Shown piece after piece: positions 1 through 6,726 of a stretch of 33,550 bases of DNA. Position numbers and translations under genes: made by a program. The first letter of the stretch is position 1. Each line of letters starts with the position of its first letter. Location of the stretch: positions 1-33,550 of the forward strand of contig JASJCH010000010.1 of NCBI GenBank assembly GCA_030066075.1, written 5' to 3'. The notes under the pieces were generated by a model, which was not told where the DNA came from, ran no database searches, and was given only the letters and a program-made list of their open reading frames with translations. Source of the DNA: Woeseiaceae bacterium. GTDB taxonomy: Bacteria > Pseudomonadota > Gammaproteobacteria > Steroidobacterales > Woeseiaceae.

Positions 1-338
1 GCCAGCACCTCCATGTTGCCGGTATCCGGCGCCGAGCAGTTGAAAACCTCCGGCGCCAGGTGGGACTTGCCGGTCTCCTCGGCGATGTAGGCGTATTCGA
101 CCGTATTCAGACCGTGACCGCCGTCGTGGTGGGTCAGGAAGAAATTCCACAGCCCCTGCTCCCTGGCCCTCGCCTTCAGCGATTCCAGGATCTCGGACTG
201 GCGCTCGGTGTATTGCCAGCGGTCACCCACGCCCACCTCGTGGAGATACTCCTCTTCCAGCGGCAGGATGTCCTCGCTGATGAACTGCTTGACCTGGTCC
301 AGTATCGGTTTCAGCTTTTCGGAAACTCCCAAATCCAT
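1..338 (-). CDS. Acyl-CoA dehydrogenase, N-terminal part (cut by window edge)
   Basis: The first 112 residues of an acyl-CoA dehydrogenase are visible; the gene runs off the left edge, so its C-terminus and catalytic base are unseen. The protein begins MDLGVSEKLKPILDQVKQF. It continues with the helical N-terminal domain typical of the family, including an ARAREQGLWNFFL stretch and an EYAYIAEETG stretch before an NCSAPDTGNMEVL segment that resembles the ACAD10/11 type. The ATG at 338 follows a clear AGGAG ribosome site at about 345-349. It lies 11 bases after the stop of the next dehydrogenase upstream and is probably cotranscribed with it. The expected reaction is FAD-dependent alpha,beta-desaturation of an acyl-CoA. 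The chain-length or ring specificity cannot be judged from this fragment. Confidence 0.85.
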   Translation of the reverse strand, partial: MDLGVSEKLKPILDQVKQFISEDILPLEEEYLHEVGVGDRWQYTERQSEILESLKARAREQGLWNFFLTHHDGGHGLNTVEYAYIAEETGKSHLAPEVFNCSAPDTGNMEVL

Positions 339-349
339 CCTGTTACTCC

Positions 350-1492
350 TCAATATCCACTTAATCGGGCGAAGCGCGATGCATGGTAGCGCTGATCGCC
401 ATACTGCGCTTCCAGTACCCGGGCGCGTTTCAGGTAAAGGCCCATATCCAGCACGTCCGTCATACCGATTCCGCCGTGCATCTGGATCGCCTCGTTAGTG
501 GCCAGCTGGGCCACCCGGCTCAGCTTCGCCTTGGCCGCGCTGGCCAGGCGGCTGATCTGTTCCCCGGGGGCATCGTCATCCAGGCTCTTGAGCCCCTTGA
601 GCACCAGGGACTGGGCCAGCTCAATCTCTGTCCAAAGGATGGCCGCCCGGTGCTGCAGTGCCTGGAAACTGCCGATGGGCACGCCGAACTGTTGCCGGCT
701 CTTGGAATACTCCACCGTCTTCTCGGTCATGACCTGGATGATGCCGACCGCCTCGGCGCAGATGGCGAGCGTCGCTTCGTCGACGACGGCTTCGAAAGTG
801 TTGTAGCCGCCATCGACGTCGCCAATGACGGCGCCTGCGTCGACACGGACCCCGTCGAGCAGCACCTCGGCGGCCCGCAAGCCGTCGACGGTCGGGTAGT
901 CCCGGCAGGTGATTCCGGACGCGGTCGCATCGACGGCGAACAGCGTGATGCCCGATCGATCCGTTTGTTCACCGGACGAGCGTGCGGGCACGATCACGAG
1001 CTGCGCGTTGCCGCCGTTGAGGACAACGCCTTTGTGACCGTTCAGCACCCAGCCGTCGCCATCCCGGGTCGCGGTGGTTGCAACATTGGCGAGTTCGTAG
1101 CGGCTCTGCGGCTCGGCTACGGCCAGCGTCGCCTGCAGCTCCCCGGCGATAAGCGGTTGTAGCCAGCGCTCCTTCTGCTCGTCGCTCGCGGCGCGGCGCA
1201 AAACGCCACCGGCAAGCACCACATTCGCAAGAAACGGCTCGACGAGCAGGCCGCGCCCGAACTGCTGCATCATCACCATGATCTCGACGGGCCCGCCATC
1301 GAAGCCACCGTCCTCCTCGGCAAAGGGGACCGCGGTCCAGCCGAGCTCGGCGAACATCGACCAGACCTCGGGGCTGTGTCCCAGGTCGCTGCCGGCATAT
1401 TGCTGCCGCCGCTCGAAATCGTAGTCGTTGGCAATGAACTTCTCGATGCTTTCCTGCAGCATCGATTGCACGTCGGTGTATGAGAATTCCAT
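350..1492 (-). CDS. Acyl-CoA dehydrogenase, probable subunit of a heteromeric pair
   Basis: This 380-residue protein has the three-part acyl-CoA dehydrogenase fold: an N-terminal helical domain, a beta domain near residues 120-230 (AVAEPQSRY, NGHKGVVLNGGNAQ), and a C-terminal helical domain with SRQQFGVPIGSFQALQH and QMHGGIGMTD. The YEGT-type motif that carries the MCAD catalytic glutamate is absent and reads AQYGDQRYH. A glutamate near residue 239 (VVDEAT) sits where isovaleryl-CoA dehydrogenase keeps its base. I chose the ATG at 1492, not an upstream in-frame ATG at 1558, because it starts 7 bases after the stop of the preceding gene and the upstream extension overlaps that gene. The pairing with the neighbour resembles actinobacterial FadE28/FadE29-type heterotetramers; that parallel is inference. 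Confidence 0.9.
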   Translation of the reverse strand: MEFSYTDVQSMLQESIEKFIANDYDFERRQQYAGSDLGHSPEVWSMFAELGWTAVPFAEEDGGFDGGPVEIMVMMQQFGRGLLVEPFLANVVLAGGVLRRAASDEQKERWLQPLIAGELQATLAVAEPQSRYELANVATTATRDGDGWVLNGHKGVVLNGGNAQLVIVPARSSGEQTDRSGITLFAVDATASGITCRDYPTVDGLRAAEVLLDGVRVDAGAVIGDVDGGYNTFEAVVDEATLAICAEAVGIIQVMTEKTVEYSKSRQQFGVPIGSFQALQHRAAILWTEIELAQSLVLKGLKSLDDDAPGEQISRLASAAKAKLSRVAQLATNEAIQMHGGIGMTDVLDMGLYLKRARVLEAQYGDQRYHASRFARLSGY

Positions 1493-1499
1493 GGCTGTC

Positions 1500-2702
1500 C
1501 TAGAGGCCGAGCACGTGCTTGGCGACGATGTTCTTCTGGATCTCGTTCGATCCGCCATAGATCGACGCTTTGCGGTAGTTGAAGTAAGTCAGTGACGATT
1601 TCGTCTCGCTGCCTTCACCGACGCGCTCGTCGACCGGGAAGTCGAGTGCGTACTGCGCGGGTACGTAGGGCAGGGCATAGTAGCCTGCGGCCTCCACAAA
1701 GAGCTCGTCGACGGCCTGTTGCAGCTCGGTGCCCTTGAACTTGAGAATCGACGACTCGGGGCCGGGCGCTTTGCCCGCGGCGACGGCGGCCAGCGTCCGC
1801 AGCTCCGTGAACTCGAGCGCCTTGAGCTCGACTTCGACCGCTGCCAGCTTGCGCATGAAGTTGCGGTCATTGGCGAGCGGCTCGGCGCCGCGGACCCGCC
1901 GCTCGGCCTGCCGGCGCAGATTCTGCAGCCGATAGCTCGTCCTGGCGACCCCTGCAGTTCCCGTGCGCTCGTGTTCCAGCAGCACCTTGCCGTAGGTCCA
2001 GCCCTTGCCTTCGTCGCCGACGAGGTTGTCAGCCGGCACTTCGACATTCTCGAAGTGAATTTCGTTGACCTCACGGTCGCCTTCGATGGTGATGATCGGC
2101 GTCACTGTCACGCCAGGCGTCTGCATGTCGATGAGCAGGAAACTGATGCCTTCCTGGCGGCGGGCGACATCGGTCGACGTGCGCACCAGGCAGAAGATCC
2201 AGTCCGCCCAGTGCCCGAGCGTGGTCCAGGTCTTGGTGCCGTTAACGACGTAGTGATCGCCCACCCGGTCGGCGCGCGTCTTCAGGGATGCGAGGTCGGA
2301 TCCGGCCCCGGGCTCGGAGTAGCCCTGGCACCACCAGACATTGCTCTCGAGGATATCGGGCAGAAATTGCTGTTTCTGCGCGTCATTGCCGAAGGTATAG
2401 ATGACCGGACCGACCATGCCGAGACCGAAAGGGACTATTGCCGGCGCATTGGCCTGCGCCATCTCGACACCGAATATGTACTTCTGCACCGGAGTCCAGC
2501 CCGTGCCGCCATACTCGACCGGCCAGTTGAAGCCCGCCCAGCCTTTGTGAAACAGGGACTTCTGGAAGCGAATGAAGTCCTCGCGCTCCAGCGGCACGCC
2601 AAGCCGCTGTTTCTCGGCAATGTCCTGCGGCATCTCATCGTGAAAAAACGCACGGACTTCGTCGCGAAACGCGAGTTCGTCGTCGGTGAAGGTGACGCGC
2701 AT
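1500..2702 (-). CDS. Acyl-CoA dehydrogenase, first gene of a three-dehydrogenase operon
   Basis: This 400-residue FAD enzyme desaturates an acyl-CoA at C2-C3 and passes electrons to ETF. Visible signatures are GFNWPVEYGGTGW (57-69), the substrate/FAD segment GYSEPGAGSDLASLKTRA (127-144), NGTKTWTT (154-161) and the C-terminal IYGGSNEIQKNIVAKH. The MCAD-type catalytic Glu is Gly in that last motif. Glu243 or Glu245 in LLEHERTG is the likely base, as in isovaleryl-CoA dehydrogenase. An ATG start follows an AAGGG element about 9 bases upstream. It heads the operon on the minus strand and diverges from moaA across about 98 bases, so its promoter should lie there. The substrate is unknown. Annotation as FadE26/29-like would fit, but I cannot confirm it. 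Confidence 0.92.
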   Translation of the reverse strand: MRVTFTDDELAFRDEVRAFFHDEMPQDIAEKQRLGVPLEREDFIRFQKSLFHKGWAGFNWPVEYGGTGWTPVQKYIFGVEMAQANAPAIVPFGLGMVGPVIYTFGNDAQKQQFLPDILESNVWWCQGYSEPGAGSDLASLKTRADRVGDHYVVNGTKTWTTLGHWADWIFCLVRTSTDVARRQEGISFLLIDMQTPGVTVTPIITIEGDREVNEIHFENVEVPADNLVGDEGKGWTYGKVLLEHERTGTAGVARTSYRLQNLRRQAERRVRGAEPLANDRNFMRKLAAVEVELKALEFTELRTLAAVAAGKAPGPESSILKFKGTELQQAVDELFVEAAGYYALPYVPAQYALDFPVDERVGEGSETKSSLTYFNYRKASIYGGSNEIQKNIVAKHVLGL

Positions 2703-2800
2703 GGGCTGCCCTTGTTGTTATCGTTGTCGGGACGAAAAATCATGCAGGAATATCGGGCCAAAATAAAGAATGCGGCGGCGAGTTCGGGCAGAATGCGCGG

Positions 2801-3817
2801 ATGCAAATTCGCGACGCACTCGAACGCCCCCTGCACGATCTGCGGATCTCGCTGCTGGACCGCTGCAACTTCCGCTGCCCTTACTGCATGCCGGAGTCGG
2901 AGTTTCACGATGCCTATCAGTTCCTGACGAAATCCGAGCGGCTGACCCACGACGAAATCCTCAAGATCGCGCGGGTCGCGACCTCGCTGGGCGTGTCGAA
3001 ACTGCGGCTGACGGGCGGCGAGCCCCTTCTGGACAAGAAACTCCCGTCGCTCGTGAACGGGCTGGCGCAACTCGATGGCGTCGAGGACCTCGCGCTGACG
3101 ACCAATGCCATGCTGCTGGCGCCGGTCGCGCAGACGCTGGCTGACGCCGGCTTGCAGCGCGTCACGATCAGTCTCGACAGCCTCGATGAGGACGTTTTCA
3201 GGCAGATGAGCGGCGGGCGCGGCGACCTGGCGACGGTGCTCGAGGCGATAGACGCCGCGGAGGTGGCGGGGTTATCGCCGATCAAGATCAACGTCGTCGT
3301 CGAGCGCGGTGTCAATGACCACACGATACTGGACCTGCTCGATCACTTTCGCGGCACCGGCCATATCGTGCGGCTGATCGAGTACATGGACGTCGGCAAC
3401 CGCAACGGCTGGCGCATGGACCAGGTCGTACCGTCCCGCGAGCTGCTCGAGCGGGTCGAGGCGCGCTGGCCGCTCAGGCGCGTCGACCGCAACTACCCGG
3501 GCGAGGTCGCCAGGCGTTACGAATACGAGGACGGGCAAGGAGAGATCGGGTTCATTTCCTCGGTGACCGAGCCCTTCTGCGGAAGCTGCAGCCGCGCCCG
3601 GCTGTCGTCAGACGGCATGCTTTATACTTGCCTGTTCGCGAACCAGGGCACGGACCTGCGCGAGCCGTTGCGCAATGGCGCCGACGAGGATGAGCTCGCC
3701 GATATCCTGTCGCGCATCTGGTTGCAGCGTGCGGATCGTTACAGCGAACTTCGGCGTCCCGATGTTGCCGAACACCATGCGCTCAGCAAGGTGGAGATGT
3801 ACCGGATTGGTGGGTAG
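2801..3817 (+). CDS. moaA: GTP 3',8-cyclase (radical SAM), molybdenum cofactor step 1
   Basis: MoaA converts GTP to 3',8-cyclo-GTP in the cytosol, the first step of molybdopterin synthesis. The radical-SAM cluster motif is CNFRCPYC (C22, C26, C29), followed by TGGEPLL. The second Fe-S cluster, which binds GTP, is C260-x2-C263-x13-C277 (FCGSCSRARLSSDG and then CLF). The essential C-terminal Gly-Gly (337-338) is present. The length of 338 residues is normal. The ATG at 2801 has no strong ribosome site, but the family N-terminus (DLRISLLDRCNFRC) starts soon after, so little can be missing. It leads the moaA-moaC-mobA-moaD-moaE operon; moaC starts on the very next base. Confidence 0.97.
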   Translation: MQIRDALERPLHDLRISLLDRCNFRCPYCMPESEFHDAYQFLTKSERLTHDEILKIARVATSLGVSKLRLTGGEPLLDKKLPSLVNGLAQLDGVEDLALTTNAMLLAPVAQTLADAGLQRVTISLDSLDEDVFRQMSGGRGDLATVLEAIDAAEVAGLSPIKINVVVERGVNDHTILDLLDHFRGTGHIVRLIEYMDVGNRNGWRMDQVVPSRELLERVEARWPLRRVDRNYPGEVARRYEYEDGQGEIGFISSVTEPFCGSCSRARLSSDGMLYTCLFANQGTDLREPLRNGADEDELADILSRIWLQRADRYSELRRPDVAEHHALSKVEMYRIGG

Positions 3818-4294
3818 ATGGGCAAACTGAGTCACATAGACGAGCAAAATCGGCCGACGATGGTTGACGTCAGCGGCAAGGCGGCGACGGAGCGCACTGC
3901 GCACGCCCGCACGCGGGTCGCGCTGCCGGACGCGGTCATGGCGGCGCTGGACGGCGGCGAGATCGCGACGAAGAAAGGTCCCGTGTTCGCCACGGCGATC
4001 ATTGCCGGCGTGATGGCGGCCAAGAAGACGCACGAGCTGATACCGTTCTGCCACCCGCTGGGCCTCGAGAACTGCAAAATCACGATCGATGTCGACGGGC
4101 CCGAGGCGGTCATCGACTGCCGTTGCAAGGTTCACCACAAGACCGGTGTCGAGATGGAGGCGCTGACCGGGGCGTCCGTCGCGGCGCTGACCATCTATGA
4201 CATGTGCAAGGCGTTGTCGCATGACATCGTCATCGGCCCGACCCGGCTCATGGGCAAGACGGGCGGCAAGAAGGACTTCGCTCACGATGAGTAA
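3818..4294 (+). CDS. moaC: Cyclic pyranopterin monophosphate synthase
   Basis: MoaC rearranges 3',8-cyclo-GTP from MoaA into cyclic pyranopterin monophosphate. The 158-residue protein shows the full family pattern: [14 protein letters not shown] near the N-terminus, [13 protein letters not shown] around residues 76-88, [24 protein letters not shown], and the C-terminal [10 protein letters not shown] with the conserved lysines. The ATG directly abuts the TAG stop of moaA, so translation is probably coupled. Its own stop overlaps the mobA start by eight bases. Confidence 0.97.
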   Translation: MGKLSHIDEQNRPTMVDVSGKAATERTAHARTRVALPDAVMAALDGGEIATKKGPVFATAIIAGVMAAKKTHELIPFCHPLGLENCKITIDVDGPEAVIDCRCKVHHKTGVEMEALTGASVAALTIYDMCKALSHDIVIGPTRLMGKTGGKKDFAHDE

Positions 4295-4874
4295 GCCGCT
4301 GTACGGACTCGTGCTTGCCGGCGGCAAGAGCCGGCGGATGGGGCAGGACAAGGCGCTGCTGATGCGCAACGGGCAGAGCCAGCTGGGCTATGTCGCGTCG
4401 CTTCTCGAAGGCGTCGCCGAGCGCGTCTTCGTTTCAGCGCGTCCTGACCAGCAGGACGATCCCGAACGCAGCCGTTTCGCGATGATTGCCGACCGTTACG
4501 AGGACATCGGGCCGATCGCCGGCATCCTGTCGGCCATGGACGAACATCCAGACGCCGACTGGCTGGTCGTCGCCTGCGACCTGCCCAATGTCGATGCCGA
4601 TACCCTCGAACACCTGGTCGCGCACCGCGGCGGCAGCGAGCCGTTCACGGCATACAGCAGCACCTATAACGGTTTGCCCGAACCGCTTTGCGCGATCTAC
4701 TCCGCGGGCAGCGATAGCGTGCTGCGCGGTTTCGTGGAAGACGGCATCCTCTGTCCGCGCAAGATGCTGATCAACTCGGATACCGCGCTGCTGCAGCAGC
4801 CGAATCCTGCGGCGCTCGACAATATCAACACGCCCGATGATCTTGCGGGCAGCGTGCTGGAGGCCGCGTCGTGA
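4287..4874 (+). CDS. mobA: Molybdenum cofactor guanylyltransferase
   Basis: MobA transfers GMP from GTP to molybdopterin, making the MGD cofactor used by the DMSO-reductase family. The 195-residue protein has the nucleotide-binding motif [16 protein letters not shown] (10-25), the metal-binding CDLPNVD segment, PEPLCAIY, and the C-terminal NINTPDDL. I use the ATG at 4287 inside ATGAGTAA, which overlaps the moaC stop. A longer in-frame reading from 4197 only adds a shadow of moaC. The gene ends in a GTGA overlap with moaD. Its presence beside the MocA-type gene at 5530-6105 suggests the cell makes both guanosine and cytidine forms of the cofactor. Confidence 0.95.
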   Translation: MSKPLYGLVLAGGKSRRMGQDKALLMRNGQSQLGYVASLLEGVAERVFVSARPDQQDDPERSRFAMIADRYEDIGPIAGILSAMDEHPDADWLVVACDLPNVDADTLEHLVAHRGGSEPFTAYSSTYNGLPEPLCAIYSAGSDSVLRGFVEDGILCPRKMLINSDTALLQQPNPAALDNINTPDDLAGSVLEAAS

Positions 4875-5113
4875 AGACGATCACCGTGCGCTATTTCGCG
4901 ATGTTTCGCGAACACGCCGGCATTGGCGAGGAGACCCTGTCGGTCGATGCGGATACGGCAGTCGACGTCTTCCACGCGACGCAGCATCGGCACCGGTCTA
5001 CCGAGCCGAGCGGGCACTGCAAGGTCGCGATCAACGACGTCATGGCCGACTGGGACTCGCCGGTGAGCGATGGCGACACGGTGCTGCTGTTTCCGCCGGT
5101 GGCGGGAGGCTGA
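4871..5113 (+). CDS. moaD: Molybdopterin synthase small (sulfur carrier) subunit
   Basis: MoaD is the ubiquitin-like sulfur carrier of molybdopterin synthase. Its C-terminal glycine is thiocarboxylated and donates sulfur through MoaE. The 80-residue protein starts [17 protein letters not shown] and ends FPPVAGG with the required Gly-Gly tail; DGDTVLLFPPVAGG is diagnostic. The start is a GTG whose last two bases belong to the TGA stop of mobA (GTGA), so it should be translationally coupled. The middle of the protein (roughly residues 36-48, rich in His and Ser) is less typical of the family but lies in a variable loop. Confidence 0.93.
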   Translation: MKTITVRYFAMFREHAGIGEETLSVDADTAVDVFHATQHRHRSTEPSGHCKVAINDVMADWDSPVSDGDTVLLFPPVAGG

Positions 5114-5114
5114 C

Positions 5115-5543
5115 ATGATCGAGATGACGACCGCCGAGATTCGACCGGACGAGCTGCGCCAGCAACTGTTTGACCCGGCGGCGGGCGCCTATTGCGGTTT
5201 CGAGGGCTGGATCCGCAATCACAACGAAGGCCACGACGTGCTGCGTCTCGAGTACGAGGCCTACGAGCCGCTGGCCATCACCGAGGGCGAGAAGATCCTC
5301 GCCGAGGCGCGCGAATGCTATCCGCACCTGAAAGCGCACTGCGTGCATCGCACCGGGATGCTCGAAATCGGCGACTGCGCGGTGTGGGTCGGCGTGTCGT
5401 CACCGCACCGTGACGAGGCGTTTCAAGCCTGCCGCTACATTATCGATCAGCTCAAAGTGCGTCTGCCGATCTGGAAGAAAGAGCATTACGCCGACGGCCA
5501 CTCCGGCTGGGTCAACTGCGAGCGCTGCGCTAAATCCGCGTGA
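5115..5543 (+). CDS. moaE: Molybdopterin synthase catalytic subunit
   Basis: MoaE pairs with MoaD to add the dithiolene sulfurs to cyclic pyranopterin monophosphate. The 142-residue protein shows GFEGWIRNHNEG with the conserved Arg34, LEYEAYEPLA, VHRTGMLEIGD, SSPHRDEAFQAC, and catalytic lysines K114 and K121 in QLKVRLPIWKKE. The ATG at 5115 follows a GGGAGG ribosome site that overlaps the end of moaD, which decides this start over a longer in-frame reading from 5070. The C-terminus ends WVNCERCAKSA, with a CxxC pair. The last 14 bases overlap the 3' end of the convergent mocA-like gene. Confidence 0.96.
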   Translation: MIEMTTAEIRPDELRQQLFDPAAGAYCGFEGWIRNHNEGHDVLRLEYEAYEPLAITEGEKILAEARECYPHLKAHCVHRTGMLEIGDCAVWVGVSSPHRDEAFQACRYIIDQLKVRLPIWKKEHYADGHSGWVNCERCAKSA

Positions 5544-6105
5544 GATCCGCCGGCGTGTCGATATCGAGAGCCGCCGCCTGGCAATCGACGGTCGTGACGC
5601 AGTAACGCTCGTCATCGATGAGGTGACGGCCGCCGCGGTCTCCATCCAGCACCGCTAACTCCGGGAAGCACGAGCGGGGGAACAGAACGGGTGCGCCCCG
5701 CGTTCCGGCATAGGACGTCGCGATAATCTCTTCGTCGTCGCCGCTCCAGGCGTCGACGATGGCCTGCAGATGATGCTCGTCCACGCGAGGCTGGTCCGCC
5801 AGCAGTACCACGACGGCCGACGCCGACTGCGGCAATACGGACACGGCGTGCGCGATGCTGCCGCCGATGCCACGTTGCCAGCCCTCGTTAACGGTCACGA
5901 AGCCGGGCAGCCCGGCACACGCGGCGGCGACGTTCGTGCAGTCATGGCCGGTGACGAGAAGGGTGTGCTCACCGAAGACCCGGGATGCCGATTGCAGTAC
6001 ATGCCGCACCATCGGGCTGCCGTCGACAGCGGCGAGCTGCTTGGTGCTGCCGAAGCGTGATGCGCCGCCTGCGGCGAGGACGGCTGCGAATACTGTCGTT
6101 GGCAT
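5530..6105 (-). CDS. mocA: MocA-type molybdenum cofactor cytidylyltransferase
   Basis: This 191-residue nucleotidyltransferase belongs to the NTP_transf_3 family. The binding loop reads AAVLAAGGASRFGSTKQL (7-24). The metal motif is LLADQPRVD, the ADQP form usual for MocA-type enzymes and unlike the CDLP of the nearby MobA. GAPVLFPRSCFPEL, GDRGGRHLI and DIDTPADL complete the pattern. The expected reaction is CMP transfer from CTP to molybdopterin, giving the MCD cofactor of xanthine-oxidase-family enzymes, although relatives with other roles exist (for example PucB). It converges on moaE with a 14-base overlap and is divergent from the MaoC gene. Activity is assigned from motifs and from the moa context. 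Confidence 0.82.
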   Translation of the reverse strand: MPTTVFAAVLAAGGASRFGSTKQLAAVDGSPMVRHVLQSASRVFGEHTLLVTGHDCTNVAAACAGLPGFVTVNEGWQRGIGGSIAHAVSVLPQSASAVVVLLADQPRVDEHHLQAIVDAWSGDDEEIIATSYAGTRGAPVLFPRSCFPELAVLDGDRGGRHLIDDERYCVTTVDCQAAALDIDTPADLTRI

Positions 6106-6179
6106 CAGACGCTTCTAACAGAAATAAACGGGGCGTGAAACTTGCGAGGCGCCGGGCATGCGTGTATTTACTCAACACC

Positions 6180-6647
6180 ATGCCACGCATCAAGTCGTTA
6201 GAAGACGCCAAAGCGCTCGAGGGCCAGGAAGTCGGATTGTCCGACTGGGTGGTCGTCGACCAGCACCGCATCGACCAGTTCGCTGAAGCGACGGCCGACC
6301 ACCAGTGGATCCATGTCGATACCGAGCGTGCGGCAAAGGAAATGCCCGATGGCAAGACGATTGCGCACGGCTACCTGACCCTGTCGCTAATACCGGTTCT
6401 CACCAGCGGCTTCGTCGAGTTCGAGAACCTGGAACGTGCCATCAACTTCGGCACGAACAAGGTGCGGTTCTATACGCCGGTGCCCGAGGGATCACGCGTC
6501 CGTGCGCGTGGCACGGTCTTGCAGGCGCGCCGCCGCGCCGGTGCGCTAATGCTCACTTCGGAAGTCCGCATCGAGGTCGAAGGGGAACGCAAGCCCGCAT
6601 GCGTCGCCGAGACGCTGGGGATGTATTTCTTCGCCGAATCAGTCTAG
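6180..6647 (+). CDS. MaoC-family (R)-specific enoyl-CoA hydratase
   Basis: This 155-residue single hot-dog protein carries the hydratase-2 motif FAEATADHQWIHVDTERA, with catalytic Asp40 and His45, then KTIAHGYLTLSL and the C-terminal ETLGMYFF. It is expected to hydrate trans-2-enoyl-CoA to the (R)-3-hydroxyacyl-CoA. I chose the ATG at 6180 because the conserved region begins at once. There is no convincing ribosome site, and an in-frame GTG 18 bases upstream (6162) is an alternative. The gene is monocistronic, diverges from mocA across 74 bases and faces the TonB receptor. Its link to the neighbouring acyl-CoA genes is by theme, not by shared operon. Confidence 0.88.
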   Translation: MPRIKSLEDAKALEGQEVGLSDWVVVDQHRIDQFAEATADHQWIHVDTERAAKEMPDGKTIAHGYLTLSLIPVLTSGFVEFENLERAINFGTNKVRFYTPVPEGSRVRARGTVLQARRRAGALMLTSEVRIEVEGERKPACVAETLGMYFFAESV

Positions 6648-6670
6648 GCCACGACCCAGGTCGCGCCGGA

Positions 6671-6691
6671 GCCAGATCGGAGCGATCTGGC
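6671..6691. terminator. Inverted repeat between convergent genes (possible bidirectional terminator)
   Basis: A perfect 8-base stem, GCCAGATC and GATCTGGC, encloses the 5-base loop GGAGC. It sits in the 79-base gap between the stops of the MaoC gene and the convergent TonB receptor gene, a normal position for a shared terminator. Neither side has a clear T-tract, so intrinsic termination is uncertain. Confidence 0.45.
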
Positions 6692-6726
6692 CCAGCGCGA
6701 CGGTGAGCGTGTTACCAGGGATTGCC

